Assembly: GCA_023614405.1 (NCBI GenBank)
Contig: CM042686.1
Span: 467,512,740-467,576,739 of the forward strand
Length of the DNA: 64,000 nt
Origin: Avena insularis
Taxonomy: Eukaryota; Streptophyta; Magnoliopsida; Poales; Poaceae
Reading direction: 5' to 3'
The notes below the pieces were generated by a model that searched no databases, was not told the DNA's origin, and saw only the letters and a program-made list of their open reading frames with translations. Below, one piece after another: positions 38,291-49,117 of this stretch (positions are counted from its first letter, which is position 1; the number at the start of each line of letters is the position of its first letter). Made by a program: the position numbers and the translations under genes.

Positions 38291-39420
38291 AGGAAGGAAA
38301 GTCGGTGCAAAGGCCGGTGTATTACTTGAGCGAGGTATTGTCGGCTTCAAAATAGAATTACCCTCACTATTAGAAGATGGCGTATGGAGTGTATATGTCG
38401 GCTAAGAAACTCAAGCACTACTTTGAGGAGCACCCCATCAAGGTGGTATGTGAAGCACCCATATTAGAAATTATGGGTAATAAAGATGACAGTGGTCCAA
38501 TTGCAAAATGGGCAATTGAGTTAGTCCCGTATGCACCACAATTTGATAGAAGGGATGCGATCAAGTCACAAGCAGTGGCGGATTTCTTTGTGGATTAGGC
38601 TGAGATGCAGTATGAACCACCTCTACCGGACTCAAACTACCGGCGAATGCACTTTTATGGATCAAAGCTAAAGGAAGGGCTGGGGGCCGGGGTAGTGCTT
38701 ACCTCGCCCAAGAAGGACCAATTGAAATACGTCCTCTAGATCCATTTTAGCGCGTCGAACAACGTGGCCGAATATGAAGCACGTGTGCATGGACTCAAGG
38801 TAGCAAAGGAAGTAGGCATACGTCGGATACTCTGTTTAGGTGATTCAGATTTGGTGGTGCAGCAAGTGTCTGGCAATTGGGACGCTCTAGATGCAAACAT
38901 GGCAGTTTACAGATTTTACGTCCAGAAGATAAGTGGTTTATTCGAGGGATGTGAATTCCATCACGTACCTCGAATTGAAAATGAGGCAGCTGATGTATTG
39001 TCCAAGTTGGGGTCATCTCGGCAGCCAATCCCGCCAGGTATTGCATTAGAACACTTGAGGAAACCATCTATTACACCATTAGCAGAATCTGAGTCTATTT
39101 ATATCCCAACCCTTTTCGGATCAGAAGCTACTCCTATGGAAATAGACTGGGGAAGCACCTCAGCAAACCCAGGGACTACTCCAATAGACCCAGGGACTGC
39201 CATGCAGAACCCAGGGACTGTTCAACTTAGTTCAGCCGGAGTCATGTCGGTGGATGCAATGGAAGTTGATGAGGAGTTTTTTCCCATCCGAGCTATACCT
39301 GCATGGGCAAAACCGCTAAAGGAGGGAACTTTGCCGGATGATGAGGTACTCTCAAGGCAAATCCAGAGAAGGGCAAAATATACACTATCATCAACGCCGA
39401 GCTATACAAAAGAAGTGTAA
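38220..39420 (+). pseudogene. Element B pol: gypsy RNase H remnant and second, archaeal-type RNase H
   Basis: About 38220-38600 is the ordinary RNase H (PVYYLSEVLSASK near 38315, MAYGVYMSAKKLKHYF near 38377), with stops at 38354, 38368 and 38596. A second RNase H follows at about 38640-39010: GAGVVLTSPKKDQLKY, NNVAEYEA (38760), LGDSDLVVQQVSG (38840) and NEAADVLSKL (38980). Its first catalytic Asp, in the usual DGS motif, is Tyr (38656-38658); the Asp in GDSDLV and the Glu in AEYEA remain. This extra domain is typical of the Tat lineage. A frameshift near 38240 and stops near 38737 and 39418 break it. Confidence 0.82.
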
Positions 39421-40525
39421 CCACCATGCTGTAGTGATGCGTAGACCCGGAAGAAGGGCTTGACATACTCCAAGATATTCATCAAGGGGAATGTGGTCGT
39501 CATGCATCCTCCAGAGCATTAGTAGCAAATGATTTCCGGCATGGATTCTATTGGCCAAGTGCCTTATAACAAGTAGAGGATCTGGTGATAAAATGCAATG
39601 GCTGCCAAAGATATACCACAAAAACCCACATGCCAATGTCCGAACTCAAAACCATCCCAATTACCTAGCCATTTGTTGTGTGGTGCCTGGATATGGTCGG
39701 ACCATTTAAGCCGGCAAAGGGAGGAATGACCCAGATCTTGGTCATGGTGGACAAGTTTACAAAATGGATTGAAGTTAAGCCAACCAGGAAATGTGATGGG
39801 GCAACAGCAGTTACATTCCTCAAAGACATAATCTTGAGATATGGCTACCTCCACAGTATCATAACTAATAATGGCACAAATTTTGCTGAAGGAGCGTTTG
39901 CGAGGTTCTGCCGAGAGAAGAAGATCCGGCTAGATGTTGCTTCTGTAGCCCACCCGGCGTCAAACGGAAAAGTGGAATGATCCAATAGACTAGTATTGTC
40001 CACTGCAAAGATCAGTAGGGTGCTGGATAGAAGAACTACCAGTGGTACTGTGGAGTTTAAGAACAACTCCAAATCGATCAATGGGCTATACGCCATTTTT
40101 ATGGTATATGGGGAAGAAGCTGTACTACCAGCCGACATAGAGCATGATTCGCCAAGAGTCACCCAATACGCAGAAGCTGAAGTGCGTGAAGCCTGGCAAA
40201 ATGATGTTGATCGGTTGGAAGAAGCGAGAGAGTTAGCCTTGTCCAGATCCGCCATATATCAGCAAAACCTTCGATGCTACCATAGCCGGAAAGTAAACCC
40301 CCGAGCCTTCCGGGAAGGTGATCTCAGATTGCTGGTGCAGCCTTATTTGGCATGCATAAGTTATCCCCTCCATGGGAAGGACCTTTCATTGTAAGCAAAT
40401 CTTTGCACAATGATTCCTACTATCTTATTGATGCATAACCACAGGAGAAGAACAAGGCGGATAGGTCCGGAGAGGAATCTAAGCGTCCATGGAATGTAGC
40501 ACCACTTCGTCCTTTTTACACCTGA
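39421..40525 (+). pseudogene. Element B pol: integrase
   Basis: The zinc finger is split (ECGRHASSRALV near 39495, CNGCQRYTTK near 39597). The catalytic core has Asp at 39690 (WCLDMVGPFK), an Asn at 39867 where Asp is expected (ITNNGTNF), and Glu at 39975 (NGKVE) directly before a TGA. The C-terminal part includes YGEEAVLPADI (40107) and RRKVNPRAFREGD-like residues near 40290, and ends PLRPFYT with TGA at 40523. The family uses this enzyme to insert element DNA into the chromosome; loss of the second Asp and the stops make this copy inactive. Confidence 0.85.
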
Positions 40526-41167
40526 CAAAGAGGTGAATGTATCCGAGTTACTCGTGTGTCGGTATGTATGTCGGCAACGAGCTTATCAATGAGCTTCAGC
40601 ACCCCTAGCAGAAACTCGGGGACTGCCTTAATAATTGTCTTTCTTGTCTTTATGTTTTATATATGTCGGCTGGCTTTAGTTGCTTATACCTTAGCCGGAT
40701 TAGTAGTGTGTGAGCACCAAAACCCAACCCTTCGACTATGCCGTTGTCCAACAAGAATTGGCTTCATGGCAAGCAAGAGAACAAGTTTGGAATCGCAAAG
40801 CACATGAAAAACGACTAAGGAAAGGAACGTAATTGAGCCAACATTTGTTATTTGGACTAACCCTATGTTTACTTTATCTTTTTTTTGTTGGATTATTTTG
40901 AGCTAATCTCAAAGATTCAAGTACTGTTAAGTCAATTTTTTGAACCTCGGACTCGTAAGTCAAAAACCGAATCAAGGTAGACGCGAGCCGAGTCATAAAA
41001 TTGGAGGAACAAGAAAAGGAAACTCGGGGACCTTGCCCATGTTAATCCGGCATTAAAAACTTAGTAGCAAAATGAAACTAATTGTTGCAAAGCAAACCAT
41101 TGTGCATAGATACAACTTCACCCGGCATATCAGGGATCTGACAAATATTGTTAAGTGTTTTTAAAGC
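40526..41167 (+). other. Spacer between converging B pol and antisense gene
   Basis: No coding evidence in either direction. GCAGAAACTCGGGGACTGCC near 40605 is of the kind found at the pol 3' side of Tat elements. Both transcripts would converge here. Confidence 0.5.
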
Positions 41168-42688
41168 TCAGGGAGCAGCAGCTGGAGCCGGATCATTTGC
41201 AGAGGGAGGAGGTACTTTGGCATCAGTAGGCGGGGTGCTAGTCCTGGCCTCATCTTCAGGGTTAGCCTCCTCGTCCTCCGGGTCTTCAGCGTCATCATCG
41301 AGCTCGGAGGCTTCCTCCTCATGCCCTTCATCTTCACCACCCTCAGAAACATAGTCGTCATTAGCTGCATCGAGGTAGCTCTGACCCTCATTCTAGCTAT
41401 GGCAGAAGGCGAATTTGATGAGCTTGTTGGCACAGGCTTTGCATTGAGCGATGCACTCCGGATCATTGGACCATTTAGATCCGGTGCACATACGGTCAAG
41501 AAACCCCAAGTCTATCCCTTTGTACCATGTAAGAACAAAGTTCAGCGCTGTGTTAGCTCCGGCTCGAGCAGAAAATTCCTGCCATAGGTGCACTTGGGTC
41601 TCGCACTCCATAAGTTTTGCTAGAAAAGCAGTGCTTCCTTTGGGGGTGGGCTCAGTAGGCCAGAGAGCGTTGAACATCCGAACTGCTACCGGCATTATGT
41701 CTGTGCCATAGTTCTTCATAACTTCAAGACGGGCAGCAAGGCTAACAAGAAAATCCTCTGTGTCATAAGGAATTGACCCGGCGGCAGGACTTGTTGGAAT
41801 ACCCCGCTACTAGCGAGACCTAGCCACAGCACCAGAAGCAACATACTAACTCTCTGGAAACTTCCCTGTAAGCAAAACGGAAAGTATCAATGAGTAAAGA
41901 CACTTGACCCCGGGGAAATAAATGTCGGACCAAGGAAAGGAACTCACAAGCGATCTGGCTAAGAATCCGAGTTAGCTCATTGTGCTCATCTGCGCTCTTG
42001 GCCTGGAGTTTCTAATATTTGGAGGTCACCGACTTAAGCTTTATGTTGATTTCATATAGCAAGTCCTTGTCCTTGGAGATCTGGGTCTTCAGTCGCTCTT
42101 TCTCCTTGGAGAACTCTTGGTCAGCCTTGTCTAGCTCGGATTTGTGGAGATCCTTGAGCTTCTAGATTTTGGCATTGAGCTGAGTAATGTCCGTGTCCTT
42201 GTGGCGCAGTTGAGCAATTTCATCGTCCTTCTTCAGCTCGGCCTGATGCTTCCCAGCTTGTTCGAGAAAATGAGTCATCATGTCAGGTATGGGCATGCTA
42301 TCTTCAAGTGTAACTGCAATAATGGGTTGACCCGGCAGAGCCGAGGTATAAACATCCGCCGAGTCAAGGAATGATCATATAATGGTTAAGTGAACAAGAT
42401 AAATTACCTTGGATCTTAGCCAAGTTCTTGCACATGATGACATTTTCCGCCTCAGCCTCGGCTACATGATTCAGATGCTAAGTTAGTATGGATAACAAAT
42501 GACTATAGAGAGCGAAAATGCAAAGGCATTAAGCAAAGAAGTTTACCCTTCTTATGGTGATCAACCAACAATTTCCCGTATCTGCCGCGAAGATCTTTGT
42601 ATGTGTCCAGCAGGCGCTGGAACTCAGTAGTTCGGCAGTTGGTGGTGATCTAAAACAACCCAATATGAGTTCAAACACATAGAGAAAT

Positions 42689-42992
42689 ATATTCGAAGTG
42701 TACAAGATCCGGGCCAAGTGGAACTTAACCCGGCTCTAGGTGTGTGGATATTCAAAGTCTACAAGATCCAGGCCAAGTGGAACTTAACCCGACTCTAGGT
42801 GTGTGGATATTCGAAGTCTACAAGATCCAGGCCAAGTGGAACTTAACTCGGCTCTAAGTGTGTGGATATTCGAAGTCTACAAGATCCGGGCTAAGTGGAA
42901 CTTAACCTGGCTCTAGGTGTGTGGATATTCGAAGTCTAAAAGATCCGGGCCAAGTGGAACTTAACCCGGCTCTAGGTGTATGGATATTTGAA
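42689..42992. repeat. 59-bp tandem array, about five copies
   Basis: GATCC-containing units start at 42706, 42765, 42824, 42883 and 42942, an exact 59-base period. Units share CCAAGTGGAACTTAACC, GGCTCTAGGTGTGTGGATATT and GAAGTCTACAA, differing by a few bases each. The array lies wholly inside the third mapped intron (42650-43125) of the antisense gene and starts about 40 bases from its acceptor. Confidence 0.95.
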
Positions 42993-43599
42993 AATAACAA
43001 GGACTTATGCTAATTCTCTAAGAGCATCCGACCGAGTAATAAATTACTCCCTTGGAGGCTCAGGGACTAGTGGGTATATCCATAAGTGTTTGCATATATA
43101 AAAGGCATAGCAGAAAAGGGATTACCTCCATCATCCGGCCAGCAAGGGAGATAGCCTTGGTAGCGGAGTTCATCTGAGCGCTGAACTCTGCCGGACCAAA
43201 CTTCTCCGGCAGATCATCCTGCGGGTTGATAAACTCGACGGCATTCCAATTGTTCACATATTCAATGAGCGCCAAGCTATAGCTCTCCCCGCTGGCTGAC
43301 TAGGCTGTAACCAGGCCCTTGGCATGGGCCTCCCACCTTGCGGACTGAGCAGCAGCTGGACTGGTATGCAACGTCAGTTTCTTGCTTCTTTCAAATCCGT
43401 TAGCGGAAGGGCCGGAAGTTGAATCCTTAGCTAGCCCGGCGGCCTTCTTGCTCTTGCCAGATGAGGTGGGTCGTTGAAGAAGAGCCGAGGCTGCTGCCCC
43501 AGATTGGGCTTGCGAACCCGGTTGAAATATATCCTTGATGGATACGGTTGATCCGGAGGCAGCTGATGGAGGCCTCTTGTTGGAAGTTGGCTTTTCCAT

Positions 43600-43745
43600 G
43601 GCTGTTCCTGTTGCTGGTGTTGCTGTGGGTGTTGCTGGTGTTGCTGCTGCTGGTGATGCTGGTACTGCTGGTGCTGGTATGGGAGCCACTGGTGCTAGTA
43701 CTGGTACTGCTGGTGCTGGTGTTGCTAGTGTTACTGGTACTAATG
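43600..43745. repeat. Trinucleotide-rich run coding Ala/Pro/Thr/Val on the minus strand
   Basis: Imperfect GCTGGT/GTTGCT/ACTGGT repeats run for about 140 bases. In the antisense gene they encode a low-complexity Ala/Pro/Thr stretch in exon 3; plus-strand frames here (Val/Leu- or Gly/Thr-rich) are shadows. Confidence 0.8.
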
Positions 43746-45740
43746 AAACTGGAATAGAGGAAGAAACTATCTAGGGCAGTGCCGATGAAGCTAGCACCTC
43801 AGAACTTGACGGTTGCGGTGGAGCAGAGAAGCTGAGGAGATCCGGCATCGCCATATCCTCGTTCGCTCCACTGCCCCCACATCGATGTTGCCCTCCTCGT
43901 GATGAGGTGGGCTCTGGTCCGGTGCTGCGGCAGAATCCTCTTAGATAGGACTCAGCGGACGAACGTCATCATCGCGGGGGGAGATGGGCTGCTTCGGACT
44001 GGAGAGGTGATGCTGGGGCCGCTCTGGGGAATGACCCTAGGAGCGCTGCAGAAATGTAAAGCAACAAGTCAAAGGGAGAAAGAAAGGCAAGTAAGAGGCA
44101 AAAACAAAAGGAGCAAGATCCGGAAATGAACAAGGAAAGAAAAATGACTTACTCATCCGAGGTTGGGGGCTGCCAGGGTTTGGGCGTTCTCCGGACTGTG
44201 CTCTTGACCACAGGCTTGGCTGCAGCCTTGACCTTGGACTTCTTCTGCCTCTTCTTGGGTGGGGTCACCTCCGAAGCTGCGGACGAGGTTGCCGCGCGCT
44301 TTTGGGAGGGGCAGGAGCCGGATCATCCGTGGCGAGACGGGGAACCTCGAGGACCTGACCGGCCGGGTTAGCTGAAGATTCAAAGGTAACCAGGAACGCG
44401 TAAGAGATGGGCACCGGATCAAGTACCTCCATAACGTCAACATCGGAGTCATCATCATCCGTCCAATCCCTTAGAGAAGAGGCCTTACCAGAGGGTCGCT
44501 TGGTGCTGTCCAGAGTAGGCAAGCACTTTTCTGAGTCAGGCTCCTCCTCGTTCGGCACTGCGCGGTCCGCCACCCATTTGAGGTCCGGCTCCTTGCCGTC
44601 CTCAACTGTATGTTGGAGAAACATCTGAGAGCAAAAGTACTAAATGGTTAAGTTAGGAAGCCATCTGACATACCGCAAGACCCGGAAGAAATGCCAGGAG
44701 AAGAGTTTACCTTAGGAGGCAAGTTGGCCCGGGTGAAGGGTGCAAGCCCCCACTTCCACGCCTCGGAGAACTCCTTCTCCACCTTAAGAATGGTCTTGAA
44801 CTGGAGGAATACCTCAGAGTTGTTAAGCTCGAAGGAGGAGGTCTAGTGGGGGTCAAGGGGGCCACTCAAATGGCAGATCTTGTGGGAGCACTTTTGAAGG
44901 GGGAGACCCGGCTACAGACAAAGGTGATCATAATATCCTCGCTGCGCAGCTGTAGCTCGACAAGCTCCTTGATCCGGCGATCTACCTGGTTCACCAAGGC
45001 AGTAGGTCGCTTTGAGTTCTTCTCCCATAGAGAGGTGTGCGGGACACCCATCTTGAAGGGGAGGAGCCGGATCAAGTCTACATCCGAGTTGTTCCGGACA
45101 TAGAAGAAGGTCTGGGCCTAGCCTTTGCAAGATTCAAGGCCGGTAACCCAGGGAAAAGAAAAATTCTTTCGGGGAGAGATTGAATCTCCACCGCACTGGG
45201 TCAGATGTTTATCGGCAGGGCAAGGTGCTTATCTGGGACAACATTTTTCTTGAGACCAAAGAACTTGATCCAAAGTTCTTTGGTAGGCCGGAGGCCGACA
45301 TAACCCTCAATGCTAGAGGCGAAAGAGGAAAGAGATGGCGTCGGCAGGGAGATGGTGCAGCTAAAGTTGATAGGTGAAGATGAAATCATGGAAGAAATCA
45401 GAGACGGGCAAGCCGAAGCCACACTGGAAATGGGAGAGAAAGACAACGAATTCATCGGGATTTGGAGAGGGAGCAATCTCCTGGGCGGTGAGGCGGTATA
45501 TGATGCCCGCAGGGATGCGATGTGTCGCATACAGCCAATCGATGTCATCCTGGCACACGAACGTGCCCGCCCAGGCGCCGCGCTCGTGAGCCTCATCTTC
45601 TTTCTCCTCCTAAGCGACAACGGCGGCCTCCTCCTTAGTAATGGCTAAGTCAAGCTCTTCGAAGAAGTAGTCAGAGAAGGAGTAACCGACAGTGGGAAAC
45701 TTGGGAGGGTGGGCTACGGGCGCTAGGCGGCAGGAGCTGA

Positions 45741-46346
45741 GGCACGATAGCAACGGCGCAGCGCTAAAGCAGGAGCAGCGATGGCGGTGGAGTCACTTTG
45801 GAGAAGAAGGGGGCAAAGGGCAGGGGAGCATGCAAAGTGGGGGAACTTCCCCAGATTTAACCGCCGACACGAAAGTGTGCGAGTGGATCGTGTCGTGGTA
45901 CAACCGCACGGTGTGGTTGTGTATTTTCCAAGTGCACCAATAAGCGTCACGCCACAGTAAGGGCCACAAGGAGCAAAGGATCCCACGAAGCAACGTTATG
46001 ATACAGTTCACGTGGGGCCGCTGCAACATGATGCGCGCAACAGTTATTCCTGACAATCAATACAGTAATCGGCGCAGTAAACTGGCGCGACCCTTAAAAT
46101 TAGGCAAAGTGTTGATTACCCTCCATGTAAGACGTGGGGAAGTGTATGAGAGAAGAAAGGGTAATTCGGATATATGGACAATGACCCGGCCAACGAGAGA
46201 TAAATCAGATTGAGTCAAGGAAATGACACATCGAACAGACCGGGTTACAGAATATCTCGGCAAAGGAAGTGCAAATTTTGATAATTGGAACATGTTGTGG
46301 CCTTATCACCTGAAGTTGCTAAGACCGCACCAGCTTCAGGGACTAA
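45741..46346 (+). other. Element B region between antisense gene and 3' LTR
   Basis: Would hold the promoter and start of the antisense gene. I see no convincing TATA box or start codon in frame with exon 1. GCTTCAGGGACTAA directly before 46347 takes the place of the polypurine tract. Confidence 0.5.
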
Positions 46347-47165
46347 TGTTGGGGGCATACCCCTGTAGGGTCACACCGGAGTATAAAGGCCGAGTTAGCT
46401 GAGGTACAGCACGGTCAAAGCAAGTGCTGGCTGGGTCTCCTCAAGGCAGGCCGACATACGGGGTAACCTGGCCTGGTGAGTATCCACCTAACATTAACCC
46501 GACCGACATAAAATGTAAGTCAGCCATGCTTGATTTGCCATGTATGCAGGTACCCTCGTAGCCGGGTTAGCCAAGCGCTAGCCAGACTACCACTTGGCTT
46601 CCAAGAGATGGAAGGAATCTCCCATTGGTCAAAAGGTGGCCACTGTCCACTGTAGCATGAGCAAAGCGAACAGAGGGAAGGACCAGCGGGGCACGGCCGA
46701 CAAAGGTGACACGGGCAATGTCCGCTGACGTAGCCCGTGTCTGCTGACGACAAAAGACAAGGGGCTCACAGAGGGTTACATCCATAGTATGTACTCGCCA
46801 TTTAAAGTGAATAAAGAGGCGTCTAGATTTAACCAAAGGGAATATTCGGGGAATATGCCTCCACGTATGCCCTAACATTGTAATCTGGGCTCCCCTATAT
46901 AAGGAGCACCAGGACCTCCATAGCAGGGGATCGATCATTCTGTCTTAGGAGAACTCTAGAGCATTATAGTGGCGGGGGGGGGGGGTAAGAGAACTAGTCT
47001 CCTTCTCACGAACAGCTCAAGGAGCCCTTGTAATCCACCATTTACAGAGTGAAATACAAACATCCATGTGTGGAATCACCACACTGTCCCTCCCTAGATT
47101 CCTCTAGTGCTCATTGGCCCCATCTTTAGCCTATCCATGGCATCTGTCGTGCCACCACCACGACA
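46347..47165 (+). repeat. Element B 3' LTR
   Basis: Begins TGTTGGGGGCATACCCC and ends CCACCACCACGACA, with target duplication TAGAC at 47166-47170. TATA box at 46895-46904. The G-run near 46980 is twelve long against seven in the 5' LTR. Confidence 0.93.
46895..46904 (+). promoter_or_regulatory. TATA box in B 3' LTR
   Basis: CTATATAAGG in the same context as 33482-33491. Transcription from it would run out of B into A's LTR and C. Confidence 0.6.
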
Positions 47166-49117
47166 TAGACCTTGTTCCTACAAAAATAAGATAAAACACT
47201 CAAACAGAAACAAATATTAGTGGATTAGTTTTACTCTCAGTGTTGAATAGTGAGTTGCACTGTTCATATTACATCATAGAGTAAATGGAAGGGGCAAGTT
47301 TTACCAAAGTGTAGTATCTGTTCTTTGAATAAAATAGCTTCAGCCAAATAGAAAAGTGGTACTTTCACCAGATAAGTAAATAGTAAAAGGATGGGAAAGT
47401 TAAACCATAGTTACTTTATCTCATCCACAGCCAAAGCAAATAGTGAAGCAGCTCACACACCTAAATGCATGCATTGAGGTGTCAGCAGCAGAGAGCAAAG
47501 GAGCAGCTTAAATCACAGCAGCATAGGAGCAAAGCAAGCTTTGCTATCCACTTCACATAGAGATTGCCAACCACAGTTTGTCACCAGCACAACAAAGAAC
47601 ATCACAAGATCTTGAAACCAAATCACTAGATCAAGTCACTTTCCACCACAGAAAACCCAGGAGACCACCAGCCAAGATGGTGACTTGAGGAGGGGGATGT
47701 TCTAGGTGGACATCAAGGTCACACATGAGAAACATCACCAGGAGGAGCAAGATAGGCCAAGAGGAAGCCAAAACAAATCCAGGGCTACCACAAGCCAGAA
47801 GTAGAAGGCAACATCAGTACAAGGCTATCAGGGTATATCCAAACATTTTGATCTAATCAGTTTCCATCTTACACAGTCATTTTCTTGCAAGCACATAAAT
47901 AGTGAACATACCAGACAATAGATAATAAACAGCCAGATTATACATGTGTTCTTGCAAAGGCAGGGTCTCAGACCAACATCATTGACCCTATGATCTAGCT
48001 TTCACTAGATAGATACACATCACAGCTACTAGTACAGGGCACATTCCCAGAAGGGTAGCACCTCTGTACCTAGCAGGTTCATATATGCTTGAGTACAAGT
48101 TCAAGCATATCCTCTTCAACAAAGAAAATCATCTTCCTAAATGATTTAGGAATCATAAATAGACATTTATTTTAGAAAAGACAGTAAAGATTAACACTGT
48201 CTATCACTAGGCCACACTGTACAGAAGCCAATAAGTTTTAATCACTTTCCTACAAGCATATAGGAATCATATGTTTGTAGATCATCTTCTTATTAATCAC
48301 AGAGCAGAGACTAGCACTATTAACTTTAGATTCCCACAATAACAGGATTAAATCCTGAGACTAAGCATCACAAGTAAACAATTAACCATGTATCAGTATA
48401 GAGAGCAGTCTCAACTTAACTCCATAGGAGTAAATCCACAGCCACAACAACTTGAGCACCCACATTAAGCTAAGCATGCTTTTACAAAGCAGCCTATGAC
48501 AGAGAACAGAGTAACACAAGCATGATCAGCAGAGTGTTCTCTGATAGAAACAAACATTTTCAACAGAGATTAACACTACACTAATAGTAAATCATCATCA
48601 AAGGATTAGCACAGGCAAGATTAAACCTAGAGTTATGCTAAATCACCACTGTAGGGGGAATGAATCCTAGAAATTTAGGGATGAACCCTAAATGGGGAAA
48701 TCCATCGCAAGTGATCACATGGCATGGGATAGAGGCAAGGTAGAGCACAGAGAGGAGATTAGCAGCATTTACTCGAGGTCCTCGTAAGATTATAAAGAGG
48801 AAGCAGATAGGATGTCGGTAGCAGAGAGGTGGTGGAACGGGGAGCACCCCGAGGGGGCGCTGCAACCCGGGCCTGCACACGCCGGTGGCGGCCATGGTAG
48901 AGCGACGCCACGAGCACCACAACATCATCAACGGAGCGCCAGAACATGGCGGACCCCAAACCCTAGTCACAAGGTGGGTGTCAGCACGGCCAGCGGAGAG
49001 CGCCAGTGCCATATCGAGCGGGACAGCGTCGAGCAGCGGCAACATCCACGTCGTCTTGCACCACGGCAATGGACATGGCTACCTAGGGCAGCCGGAATCA
49101 CCCGCGACAGCGGCGAC
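47166..49117 (+). repeat. Element A 3' LTR, second part
   Basis: From 48157 it aligns with bases 1-982 of A's 5' LTR, with scattered substitutions and small indels. It is cut at 49117 by C, in the middle of the aligned GC-rich part (GCGGCGAC against GCGGGGAC at 975-982). The rest of this LTR is not in the window. No gene. Confidence 0.85.

Larger units (their letters stand above)
41168..45740 (-). pseudogene. Element B antisense gene with at least seven exons, Transposase_28-like (putative gypsy type transposon) protein
   Basis: Read from 45740 down; the true start is not resolved. Exon 1 (to 44711) encodes DDIDWLYATHRIPAGIIYRL, FGLPVSDFF and GLRPTKELW, which I recall from the grass 'putative gypsy type transposon' family (Pfam PF04195). 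Despite the name this is carried by retrotransposons. Introns with GT-AG borders lie at 44625-44710, 44046-44152, 42650-43125, 42462-42546 and 41866-41947; another (about 42355-42407) has a good donor but no AG acceptor. Reading phase agrees across the last four introns. Exon 2 is acidic, exon 3 Ala/Pro-rich, exon 6 a coiled coil, and exon 7 ends in an Asp/Glu-rich tail with TGA at 41168-41170. Breaks include TAG near 45340, frameshifts in exon 1, two TAG in exon 6 and TAG near 41396. Function is unknown. Confidence 0.75.
32932..47165 (+). mobile_element. Element B: complete Tat-type Ty3/gypsy retrotransposon with an antisense gene
   Basis: Two LTRs (32932-33747, 816 bases; 46347-47165, 819 bases) flank a 12.6-kb interior, and the target duplication TAGAC is perfect on both sides. 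Order is leader, gag, protease, reverse transcriptase, RNase H, second RNase H of the archaeal type, integrase, and then a multi-exon gene on the opposite strand. The second RNase H and the antisense gene downstream of pol are marks of the Tat lineage (Retand/Grande/Cinful-like). A rough hand count gives about 58 LTR differences, near 7 percent. The 5' LTR now begins TA instead of TG. All frames are broken. Confidence 0.93.
1..49117 (+). mobile_element. Element A: Tekay-type Ty3/gypsy LTR retrotransposon, oldest host of the nest, in pieces
   Basis: Pieces of one plus-strand element lie at 1-2876, 7604-9686, 27601-32931 and 47166-49117; everything between belongs to later insertions E, G and B. 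Bases 1-982 match 48157-49117 (roughly 93 percent by eye), which pairs the 5' and 3' LTRs. The 3' LTR begins TGTAACACCCC at 32342 after a purine tract; the 5' LTR ends at 8080 and is followed by a tRNA-Met-like primer site. Order is LTR, orf0, gag, protease, reverse transcriptase, RNase H, integrase, chromodomain-like tail, LTR, as in Tekay/Del chromoviruses. Adding the pieces gives an LTR near 4.9 kb. The 5' end lies outside the window and the 3' end is cut by C. No complete reading frame remains. Confidence 0.85.

Noticed and set aside
42689..42992. Possible CRISPR array
   Set aside because: The 59-base units are contiguous with no unique spacers, and the setting is a plant retrotransposon intron.
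45361..45558. DNA transposon, because the antisense protein resembles a family named Transposase_28
   Set aside because: B has LTRs, a 5-base target duplication and gag-pol; the family name is historical and the protein is carried by gypsy elements.
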